A DNA stretch of 6,370 nucleotides from Chloroflexota bacterium (GTDB taxonomy: Bacteria > Chloroflexota > Dehalococcoidia > SM23-28-2 > RBG-16-64-32), in contig JADFKX010000119.1 of the NCBI GenBank assembly GCA_022564695.1, positions 1-6,370 of the forward strand, in the 5' to 3' direction. A program made the position numbers and the translations under genes. Every line of letters begins with the position of its first letter. The stretch's first letter is position 1. Below the pieces are notes generated by a model. It worked only from the letters and a program-made list of their open reading frames with translations. It was not told where the DNA came from and made no database searches. Below, in pieces: positions 1-5,072 of the stretch.

Positions 1-1
1 C

Positions 2-916
2 GCCGCCGTCGCCTCCGCCATGACGTTAGGCGCCCTGGGCACAGACACCGGCGGCCCCATACGCGCCCCCGCCTCCCTCTGCGGCATTACCGGCCTCAAA
101 CCCACTTACGGCCGCGTTAGCCGCCGCGGGATAGTCCCCCTGAGCTGGGCCCTGGACCACGCCGGGCCGATGGCACGCAGCGCCGCCGACGCCGCCATCA
201 TCCTGAAGGTGATCGCCGGGCACGACCCCCAGGACGAAACGAGCAGCGAGGAGCCGGTGCCGGACTACACCAAGGCGCTGAAGGACCAGCGCCTCAAACG
301 CCTCCGCATCGGCGTGCCCCAGGAGTACTTCTTCGACAACGTTGACGACGAGGTGCTGAAAGCGATCCACGCCGCCATACTTGTGCTGAGGGACGACCTC
401 AAAGCGGAGGTGAGCGAGGTCTCCCTCCCCCACATCGCCGAGGCGCCCGCGGCCGTCAGCGCCATCATGCTCCCAGAGGCGCTAGCCTATCACAAGCGCT
501 GGCTGGCGGAGCGGCCCCAGGACTACGGCGAAGACGTGCGCGCCCGCCTGGAGATGGGGCTCCTCTACCCCGCCGTGAGCTACGTCCAGGCCCAACGCTT
601 TCGCTCCCTCATCGTGGAAGAGTGGCGACAGACGGTGTTCAGCCGCGTTGACCTGCTGGCTGTCCCCACCACGCCCGTGCCGGCCCCCAGCCTGGACGAG
701 AACAACCTTCAGACAACCCTCACGCTGACGCGGTTCACAGGGCCCTTCAACCTCACCGGCCTGCCCGCCATCTCCATACCCTGCGGTTTCACCAACGGCG
801 GCCTGCCCATCGGCCTGCAGCTCGTGGGCCGCTGGTGGGACGAAGCAACCGTCCTGCGGGCCGCCCACGCCTACCAGCAGGCGACGGACTGGCACACGCG
901 GACGCCGCCCCTCTAG
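2..916 (+). CDS. Amidase-signature family protein, 3' part of gene (5' end outside window)
   Basis: About 304 C-terminal residues are visible, and the frame is open to the left edge, so the true start is upstream. Family enzymes hydrolyse or transfer ammonia from amides with a Lys / cis-Ser / Ser triad. The amidase signature is at 38-123: a GTDTGG block, then PAS-CGI-GLKPTYGRVS. The C-terminal half has the usual FNLTGLPAISIPCGF, GLPIGLQLVG and EATVLRAAHAYQQATDW blocks. It resembles stand-alone amidases more than true GatA, although databases often label such proteins as GatA. The oddity is at 56-58. The residue after TDTGG, normally the nucleophilic Ser of GGSIR, is Pro (CCC), one base from TCC. 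The Lys and cis-Ser would lie upstream of the window. Either the enzyme is inactive or altered, or this is a sequence error. The stop TAG is 4 nt from the convergent neighbour's stop, and no terminator hairpin is apparent between them. Confidence 0.88.
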   Translation, partial: AAVASAMTLGALGTDTGGPIRAPASLCGITGLKPTYGRVSRRGIVPLSWALDHAGPMARSAADAAIILKVIAGHDPQDETSSEEPVPDYTKALKDQRLKRLRIGVPQEYFFDNVDDEVLKAIHAAILVLRDDLKAEVSEVSLPHIAEAPAAVSAIMLPEALAYHKRWLAERPQDYGEDVRARLEMGLLYPAVSYVQAQRFRSLIVEEWRQTVFSRVDLLAVPTTPVPAPSLDENNLQTTLTLTRFTGPFNLTGLPAISIPCGFTNGGLPIGLQLVGRWWDEATVLRAAHAYQQATDWHTRTPPL

Positions 917-920
917 GCGC

Positions 921-1367
921 TCACGCTTTCCGTTGCACCAGGTGCGTGCTGTTAACGACCGCCAGCAGTCGGTCCCGATCGTCCCGCACGGTTGACTCCA
1001 CCACCATCATTGTGCGGCCCTTGTGCACTATCCGCGCCTCAGCGATCACCTTCCCCCGATCCGTGTTTCGCAACAGGTTTGAGCTGATCTGAATCGATAG
1101 AGGGAATGGCGTGGCCGGGTCGGAGTGATCCGGGTCTATAGCGCGAAAGCAGACCATCGTCGCGGCTACGTCCGCAAGCTGAATGAGCGCCCCCGCCGCG
1201 AACACCCCCGTCCCCTGCCTGACGTTCGGGCCGTACGGCATCTCCATCAGGACATGATGCTCGTCGGCCTCAAGCGGCCTCAACCCGAGCGCCAGAATTA
1301 TGTTCCCACCCGACTCTTCGAGCCCGCGCTTCCAGCTCTCATACCACTCATCGTCAAATTCAGCCAA
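921..1367 (-). CDS. PaaI/DUF4442-like hot-dog fold thioesterase, TTG start
   Basis: This encodes 148 residues, a typical size for single-domain hot-dog thioesterases, which cleave acyl-CoA or related thioesters in the cytosol. The recognisable core is residues 48-70 (NVRQGTGVFAAGALIQLADV, then AAT), with the conserved Asp at about 66 in the central helix. This is followed by the PFPLSIQISSNLLR strand, the GKVIAEARIVHKGRTMMVVES strands and a terminal hot-dog strand ending VNSTHLVQRK. The His often seen before the helix (HGG or HAG in relatives) is Ala57 here, so substrate handling may differ. I chose TTG at 1367 because AAGGAG lies exactly 7 nt upstream. The longer frame from 1436 would add an Arg-rich tail that overlaps the end of the rhodanese gene and looks non-coding. 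The start is 28 nt after the rhodanese TAG, so it may be the last gene of the operon. Its substrate and link to sulfur metabolism are unknown. Confidence 0.8.
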   Translation of the reverse strand: MAEFDDEWYESWKRGLEESGGNIILALGLRPLEADEHHVLMEMPYGPNVRQGTGVFAAGALIQLADVAATMVCFRAIDPDHSDPATPFPLSIQISSNLLRNTDRGKVIAEARIVHKGRTMMVVESTVRDDRDRLLAVVNSTHLVQRKA

Positions 1368-1374
1368 GCTCCCG

Positions 1375-1380
1375 CTCCTT
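1375..1380 (-). promoter_or_regulatory. Shine-Dalgarno AAGGAG that sets the thioesterase start
   Basis: On the minus strand AAGGAG is followed by a 7-nt spacer (cgggagc) and then TTG at 1367-1365. This is the only well-placed ribosome binding site near the 5' end of the thioesterase frame, and it puts the protein start just before the first residues that look family-like (AEFDDEWYESW). Confidence 0.7.
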
Positions 1381-1395
1381 CGTTCTCCGGCCCCT

Positions 1396-2235
1396 CTACT
1401 TCGATCCGCCCTGCCGGAGCACCTTCGGCGTGTCATCCCGGTTCCCCCACTCGGCCCAGGACGCGTCGTAGTTCTTGACGCGGTCGAACCCCATCAGCCG
1501 CAGGACGAACGTTCCGTGCGCCGCACGGATGCCCGCCTGTCAGTGGGTCAGGACTTCGCTCTCCGGCGTGATCCCCACCGCCTCCAGGCGGCTGCGGATC
1601 TCCTCGGCGGGGAGCAGCTCCGGCGCCTCGCCGCCGGTGGTCAGCTCCAGCCACTCCAGGTGGACGGCGCCGGGGATGTGGCCACCGTAACGGTTCTGGC
1701 GCGGCGTCTCCCCCGTGTACTCCCCCTTCGACCGCACGTCCCAGATCACCGTGCCCTCACGGTCGATCGCCGCCTCCACCTCCTCGCGGTCGCACAGGCA
1801 ATCGCGGCCGGGGCGCACCGTGAACGTCGCCCGATCCACGTGACGCTGCTCGCGCGTAAGGGGGCGGTCCTCCGCGAGCCACTTCTGGAAGCCACCGTTC
1901 AGCACCTTGCATTCCGCATGGCCGTAGTAGTCCAGCGCCCACCACAGGCGCGCGGCGAACAGCCCGCCGAAGCCGTCGTAAGCCACCACCGTGTGCTCAT
2001 CGCCGATCCCGTGCGCCGCCATCACCTCGGCGAACCTCTCCGGCGGCATCAGATGATCGGGGTTCTCCGTGTCCTTCAGGTAGTGGTGCACCTTCAGGCC
2101 CACAGCGCCGGGGATGTGCAACCGCTGGTAGGCCGCGAACTCGTCACAGTCAACGATTCGGATGGAGGGGTCGTCCAGCCGTTCGGCCAGCCACTCCGTC
2201 GTCGCCAGCAGCTCCGGCCGCGGGTAGCCGCTCAC
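1396..2235 (-). CDS. Two-domain rhodanese (thiosulfate/3-mercaptopyruvate sulfurtransferase), predicted selenoprotein with Sec232 encoded by TGA
   Basis: If TGA at 1542-1540 is read as selenocysteine, the product has 279 residues, the normal length for tandem rhodaneses. The N-terminal domain (about 8-125) has HIPGAV, VVAYDGFGGLFAAR and NGGFQKWL, with Asp87 at the Cys position, as is usual for the inactive domain. The C-terminal domain (about 145-272) has IWDVRSKGEYTG, GHIPGAVHLEW and SEVLTH-U-QAGIRAAHGTFVLRL, then VKNYDASWAEWGNRDDTPK. Sec232 replaces the catalytic Cys of CxxGxR exactly, and Arg237 is kept. Family members carry sulfane sulfur as a persulfide on this residue; here it would be a selenosulfide. 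The start is GTG at 2235, 9 nt after the moaD-like stop, with only a weak ribosome site. It is the first start after an in-frame TGA. TAG at 1398-1396 ends the gene 28 nt before the thioesterase. The alternative is a nonsense mutation or base-call error (TGC to TGA), which would give a dead 231-residue fragment. Homology across the TGA, its exact position and the adjacent hairpin favour Sec. Confidence 0.87.
1504..1537 (-). promoter_or_regulatory. Candidate bacterial SECIS hairpin just downstream of the UGA
   Basis: The core at 1529-1513 reads TCCGTGC-GGC-GCACGGA on the minus strand: seven perfect pairs closing a GGC loop at 1522-1520. Seventeen nucleotides separate the UGA from the loop, and the loop opens with GG. 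Known bacterial SECIS elements have the apical loop roughly 16-37 nt after the UGA, with a G in the first two loop positions, for binding by SelB. Below a small A / AC internal loop, a second stretch can pair using G-C, C-G and G-U pairs, extending the stem to 1537-1504. The codons CGT and GGA inside the stem are not the G/C-ending choices common here. Their T and A third bases each make a stem pair. Confidence 0.78.
1540..1542 (-). other. In-frame TGA recoded as selenocysteine (residue 232 of the rhodanese)
   Basis: The minus-strand reading is ACC CAC TGA CAG GCG GGC ATC CGT, giving T-H-U-Q-A-G-I-R. Rhodaneses have Cys at this site as the sulfur-carrying nucleophile. The reading frame continues with family-typical residues for 47 codons past it. 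Replacement of a catalytic Cys codon by TGA is the classic mark of a bacterial selenoprotein. A whole-genome UGA=Trp or Gly code does not fit, because TGA also ends the moaD-like, thioesterase and transporter genes at sensible places. Confidence 0.85.
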
Positions 2236-2244
2236 CCTAACGTC

Positions 2245-2523
2245 TCAGCGCCCAGCGCCGCCGGCCAGGGCGGGGAGGATAGAGAGCGTATCGCCCTCCT
2301 TGACCGCCGTCTCCAGCTTGTCCAGGAAACGGATGTCCTCATCGTTGAGGTAGATGTTCACGAACCGGTGGAGCTGGCCATCGGTGACGATCTGCTCCCT
2401 GAAGCCGGGGTAGCGGCTCTCCAGGTCGTCCAGCAGCTCGCCCACGCTGGCGCCTTCCCCTTGCACGGAGCGCTGTCCGCCTATCAGCTTCTGAAGGTTA
2501 GCCGTAATCCGCACCTCTATCAT
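2245..2523 (-). CDS. MoaD/ThiS-type (beta-grasp) sulfur-carrier protein with a three-residue tail after Gly-Gly
   Basis: This encodes 92 residues, the size of MoaD, ThiS and CysO carriers. These are adenylated at a C-terminal Gly-Gly by an E1-like enzyme and converted to a thiocarboxylate that donates sulfur. The visible pattern is a first strand (IEVRITANLQKLIGG), the helix VGELLDDLESRYPGFREQI, then VNIYLNDEDIRFLDKL, and the end motif VKEGDTLSILPALAGG. Unlike most carriers, the chain continues Ala-Gly-Arg after Gly88-Gly89, so activation would need trimming or a different use of the tail. AGGAGG overlaps the stop of the upstream E1-like gene and lies 7 nt from ATG at 2523 but only 4 nt from ATG at 2526. 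I prefer 2523; the difference is one Met. It sits 9 nt before the rhodanese start, in an apparent operon. No moaE or thiG is nearby, so a role in molybdopterin or thiazole synthesis is not favoured. Confidence 0.87.
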   Translation of the reverse strand: MIEVRITANLQKLIGGQRSVQGEGASVGELLDDLESRYPGFREQIVTDGQLHRFVNIYLNDEDIRFLDKLETAVKEGDTLSILPALAGGAGR

Positions 2524-2530
2524 CATCTCG

Positions 2531-2536
2531 CCTCCT
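2531..2536 (-). promoter_or_regulatory. Shine-Dalgarno AGGAGG for the moaD-like gene, overlapping the upstream stop codon
   Basis: The minus strand reads TAGGAGGCGAGATGATG. TAG is the stop of the E1-like gene, AGGAGG overlaps it, and two adjacent ATGs follow at 4 and 7 nt. The overlap of stop and ribosome site suggests translational coupling of the E1-like enzyme with its carrier. Spacing favours the second ATG. Confidence 0.7.
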
Positions 2537-3626
2537 AATTTCCGTCGTGGCTGGGAAAGGGTGCTCCGCAGAACTCCACGTAGTCTATCAACTCGTGTAC
2601 CGTAGGGTCGTCACCGCACAGCGGGCACTTGGGGTCGCGCCGTAGCTTGACGACGCGGAACTCCATGGAGAGAGCGTCGAACAGGAGCAGCCGGCTGGAC
2701 AGCGAATCGCCGATCTCCAGGATGAGCTTGAGCGTCTCTATCGCCTGGATAGAGCCGATGACACCGGTGAGAGCGCCCAGTACGCCGGCGTCGGCGCAGC
2801 TGGGTACGAGCCCCGGTGGGGGCGGCGCCGGGAACAGGCAGCGGTAGCAACCCTGGCCCGGGACGAACACCGTTGACTGCCCATCGAACAGGAGGATGCT
2901 GCCGTCCACCAGCGGCTTGCCGGCGAAGTAGCAGGCGTCGTTGACCAGGTAGCGGGTGGTGAAGTTGTCTGCGCCGTTAACGACGATATCGTACTGGGGG
3001 ATGATCTCCATCGCGTTCTCGGAGGTGATGGGCCCATCGTGGATCACCACATTGACGTCCGGGTTGTAGGAGAGCAGCGTATCCTTGGCGGACTGCGTCT
3101 TGGGCCTGCCCACGTCATCGTTGTGATGGAGGACCTGGCGCTGGAGGTTGGACAGGTCCACGATGTCGAAGTCGGCGATGCCGATAGTGCCGACGCCGGC
3201 CAGGGTGAGGTAGAGCGCGGACGGCGAGCCCAGCCCGCCGGCGCCGATGATCAGCACCTTGGCCGCCATAAGCTTGCGCTGGCCCAGGGACCCCACCTGG
3301 GGCATGATGATGTGCCGCGAGTAGCGGTTGACCTGGTCCTCCGTCAGAACCTGGCCGCCAGCGATCGCCGGGATCACGGCGATCTCGTCGCCGTCTTCCA
3401 GCGGCGTCTCCTTCCCCTGGAGCGAGTGCATCTCTTGGTTGTTGACGTAGATGTTGATGTGGCCCGGCACCTCGTCCGATTCGTCGAAGATCATGTGGCG
3501 CAGCTCCGGGTACTGGCTCCCCAGGTTGTTCAGCACCTCAGCCACGCTGCTCCCCTCCACGCGGACGCGGGTCTGGTTGCCCGCCAGCCGCCGGAAGGGC
3601 GTGGGTATGTAAACCATTATTGACAT
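2535..3626 (-). CDS. MoaD-like domain fused to MoeB/ThiF-family E1-like adenylyltransferase
   Basis: The product has 363 residues. Residues 1-91 form a MoaD/CysO-like beta-grasp domain ending DGDEIAVIPAIAGG. Residues 95-340 are an E1-like enzyme that activates a sulfur-carrier C-terminus with ATP. It has RYSRHIIMPQVG, the nucleotide loop GAGGLGS (128-134), DFDIVDLSNLQRQ (152-164), NGADNFTTRYLVND with Asp220, and zinc cysteines CYRC (260/263) and CPLC (334/337). Cys277 (VPSCADAGVLG) is at the position of the ThiF/MoeB crossover-loop cysteine. The chain ends soon after LIDYVEFCG, the point where MoeZ/MOCS3-type relatives continue into a rhodanese domain. That domain is absent here, and a separate rhodanese lies two genes downstream. 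The Gly-Gly of the N-terminal carrier domain is internal, so it cannot be adenylated unless cut. ATG at 3626 has GAGGAG 6 nt upstream. The start lies 25 nt after the cysteine synthase stop. Confidence 0.92.
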   Translation of the reverse strand: MSIMVYIPTPFRRLAGNQTRVRVEGSSVAEVLNNLGSQYPELRHMIFDESDEVPGHINIYVNNQEMHSLQGKETPLEDGDEIAVIPAIAGGQVLTEDQVNRYSRHIIMPQVGSLGQRKLMAAKVLIIGAGGLGSPSALYLTLAGVGTIGIADFDIVDLSNLQRQVLHHNDDVGRPKTQSAKDTLLSYNPDVNVVIHDGPITSENAMEIIPQYDIVVNGADNFTTRYLVNDACYFAGKPLVDGSILLFDGQSTVFVPGQGCYRCLFPAPPPPGLVPSCADAGVLGALTGVIGSIQAIETLKLILEIGDSLSSRLLLFDALSMEFRVVKLRRDPKCPLCGDDPTVHELIDYVEFCGAPFPSHDGN

Positions 3627-3632
3627 GTGCTT

Positions 3633-3638
3633 CTCCTC
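3633..3638 (-). promoter_or_regulatory. Shine-Dalgarno GAGGAG for the E1-like fusion gene
   Basis: GAGGAG is followed by a 6-nt spacer (aagcac) and ATG at 3626-3624. It fixes the start so that the full N-terminal carrier-like domain is included, ruling out a start at the later in-frame Met4. Confidence 0.7.
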
Positions 3639-3651
3639 ACAGCCGGCATCG

Positions 3652-4575
3652 CTACGTCTCCATGGTGAGATAACGTTCGCCCGTGTCCGGCAGGACCGTG
3701 ACCACTCGTTTCCCCTGGCCCATCTGCTTCGCTATCTTCAGCGCGGCCACCACGTTCGCCCCAGCGGAGATCCCCACCAGCAGCCCCTCCTCACGCGCCA
3801 GTCGGCGGGACATATCGATCGCCTCCTCGTCACCCACGGACATGATCTCGTCCAGCACCTCGCGGTTGAGGATGCCGGGGGCGAAGCCAGCGCCGATCCC
3901 TTGAATAGCGGTAATGCCGGCGCGGCCGCCCTGAAGGACCGGCGAGCGGGCAGGCTCCACGGCGATGATGCGGACGTCCGGGCTCTGCGCCTTCAGCACC
4001 TCGCCGACGCCGGTGATAGTGCCGCCGGTGCCCACGCCCACCACAAAGGCGTCCAGCCTGCCGCCGGTTGCGTCCAGTATCTCCTTGGCCGTAGTGCGAC
4101 GATGGACGTCGGGGTTGGCGGGATTCTCGAACTGCTGAGCCATGAAGTAGTCGGGGTGCTCGCTCATCAACTCCTGGGCCGCGTACACGGCGCCGGTCAT
4201 CCCCTCGATGGCGGGCGTGAGGACGATCTCCGCCCCGTAGCGGGCCAGCAGGTCGCGACGGGCCAGGCTCATGTCCTCCGGCATCGCCACTATGAGGCGG
4301 TAGCCCTTAACGGCGGCCACCATCGCCAGGCCGATGCCGGTGTTGCCGCTGGTCGGCTCCACTATCGTGTCGCCGGGCTTGAGCTTTCCCTCCCGCTCCG
4401 CCGCCTCGATCATGCTCAGGGCGATGCGGTCCTTCACACTGCCCGCCGGGTTCATCGACTCCACCTTGGCCACCACCTCGCCCCAGCCCTCCTGAACCAC
4501 ACGGTTGAGCCGCACCAAGGGCGTGCCGCCTATCAAGTCAAGCACCGTCTCCGCGATGTTTCCGTCTTTGCTCAT
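3652..4575 (-). CDS. PLP-dependent cysteine synthase (CysK/CysM family)
   Basis: The product has 307 residues, the usual length for O-acetylserine or O-phosphoserine sulfhydrylases, which replace the side-chain leaving group of activated serine with sulfur to make cysteine. The motifs are in order: LIGGTPLVRLNR (14-25), the PLP lysine Lys48 in NPAGSVKDRIALSMIEAAE, the substrate loop TSGNTGIGLA (75-84), QQFENPANP (147-155), the phosphate-binding GTGGT (182-186), VEPARSPVLQGG, and Ser270 in GISAGAN near the PLP ring nitrogen. The end is VTVLPDTGERYLTMET. I cannot tell OAS from OPS use, or free sulfide from thiocarboxylate use, by reading. The sulfur-carrier genes next door suggest the CysM/CysO mode. 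I chose ATG at 4575 (MSKDGNIAE), 10 nt after the rrf2-family stop and preceded by GAGAGGAAGC. The longer frame to 4614 overlaps that gene. It resembles the CysK/CymR pairing of Bacillus in placing a cysteine synthase beside an Rrf2 regulator. Confidence 0.95.
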   Translation of the reverse strand: MSKDGNIAETVLDLIGGTPLVRLNRVVQEGWGEVVAKVESMNPAGSVKDRIALSMIEAAEREGKLKPGDTIVEPTSGNTGIGLAMVAAVKGYRLIVAMPEDMSLARRDLLARYGAEIVLTPAIEGMTGAVYAAQELMSEHPDYFMAQQFENPANPDVHRRTTAKEILDATGGRLDAFVVGVGTGGTITGVGEVLKAQSPDVRIIAVEPARSPVLQGGRAGITAIQGIGAGFAPGILNREVLDEIMSVGDEEAIDMSRRLAREEGLLVGISAGANVVAALKIAKQMGQGKRVVTVLPDTGERYLTMET

Positions 4576-4585
4576 GCTTCCTCTC

Positions 4586-5029
4586 TTAAATAACGTACCG
4601 CGCGCTGCCCGCATTCAACGCCAGATCTCGCTTCGCTAGGTCGGCGATAGTCGCGTTCTCCAGCACACCCAGGATCGCCTCACGGACGGCCTGCCACATG
4701 TCTCGTTGCGCGCAGCCGCCACCTTTAGCACAGGCGCTGGACTCATCCAGACAATCGCTGGGCAGGATGGAGCCCTCCAGGGCCACGATTACCTCGCTCA
4801 CCGGTATGGTCTCCGGGTCGCGGCTGAGGGCGTGCCCGCCCTGAGGGCCGCGCACGCTGCGGATAAAGCCGGCGCGGCGCAGCGTAGTGAGGAGCTGTTC
4901 CAGATAAGACTCCGGGATGCTCTGGCGGGCCGCGATCTCGCCGCTCTGGGTCAGCTTCACCTCGCCATAGTGATGCGCCAGCTCAATGAGCGCGCGTATG
5001 CCGTAATCGCCTTTAGTGGAAACCTTCAT
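4586..5029 (-). CDS. Rrf2/IscR-family transcriptional regulator with three cluster-type cysteines
   Basis: The product has 147 residues, normal for Rrf2 proteins. The N-terminal winged helix begins MKVSTKGDYGIRALIELAHH, with the recognition region EIAARQSIPESYLEQLL (31-47) and the wing RRAGFIRSVRGPQGGHALSR (51-70). The cysteines are Cys93, Cys100 and Cys106, with spacing C-X6-C-X5-C, close to the C-X5-C-X5-C of IscR that binds a 2Fe-2S cluster. No His follows three residues later; the sequence is CAQRDMW. A cluster is likely but not proven, and cysteine or persulfide sensing is an alternative. As first gene of the cysteine/sulfur-carrier operon it is a natural autoregulator of it, comparable in role to CymR. 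ATG at 5029 is preceded by GAAGG at a 6-nt spacer. The cysteine synthase starts 10 nt after its stop. Confidence 0.93.
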   Translation of the reverse strand: MKVSTKGDYGIRALIELAHHYGEVKLTQSGEIAARQSIPESYLEQLLTTLRRAGFIRSVRGPQGGHALSRDPETIPVSEVIVALEGSILPSDCLDESSACAKGGGCAQRDMWQAVREAILGVLENATIADLAKRDLALNAGSARYVI

Positions 5030-5047
5030 GCCTGACCTTCAGCGGGG

Positions 5048-5058
5048 CGAAAGTGGAG
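5048..5058 (+). repeat. 11-bp inverted repeat, promoter-proximal copy
   Basis: CGAAAGTGGAG on the plus strand. Its exact reverse complement lies at 5194-5204, 135 nt away in the same gap. This copy overlaps the candidate operator dyad in the predicted 5' leader of the rrf2-family gene. Confidence 0.5.
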
Positions 5059-5071
5059 TAAACTGCTCAAC
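5053..5071 (-). promoter_or_regulatory. Candidate operator: imperfect dyad over the predicted transcription start
   Basis: GTTGAGCAGTTTACTCCAC is a 19-bp dyad. Its outer 6-mers GTTGAG and CTCCAC are complementary at five of six positions around a 7-nt centre. It sits immediately downstream of the predicted -10, where a repressor would block initiation. An Rrf2-family autorepressor is the natural candidate, but it does not clearly match the published IscR or CymR boxes as I remember them. Confidence 0.35.
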
Positions 5072-5072
5072 A

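Noticed and set aside
940..952. GCACC-A-GGTGC palindrome near the convergent gene ends as a terminator
   Set aside because: A one-nucleotide loop cannot form, there is no T-tract, and it lies inside the thioesterase coding region.
1368..1436. N-terminal extension of the thioesterase to ATG at 1436
   Set aside because: The added residues are Arg/Gly-rich, overlap the rhodanese C-terminus by 41 nt and lack a ribosome site. TTG at 1367 has AAGGAG at ideal spacing.
1540..1542. TGA as a sense codon through an alternative genetic code
   Set aside because: TGA ends three other genes in this window at sensible places, and Trp is encoded by TGG throughout. Trp or Gly would also not fit a catalytic Cys position.
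1540..2235. Rhodanese as a 231-residue protein ending at TGA
   Set aside because: This ends one residue before the catalytic loop and leaves 172 nt of clear rhodanese-coding sequence unused before the thioesterase. The continuous frame through the TGA explains the region better.
1300..2538. Long plus-strand open frame of 412 codons
   Set aside because: It is antisense to the rhodanese and carrier genes, with a His/Arg/Leu/Val-rich composition typical of shadow frames opposite high-GC genes.
3625..4593. Long plus-strand open frame opposite the cysteine synthase
   Set aside because: It is an antisense shadow of a clearly recognised gene, with no family signature of its own.
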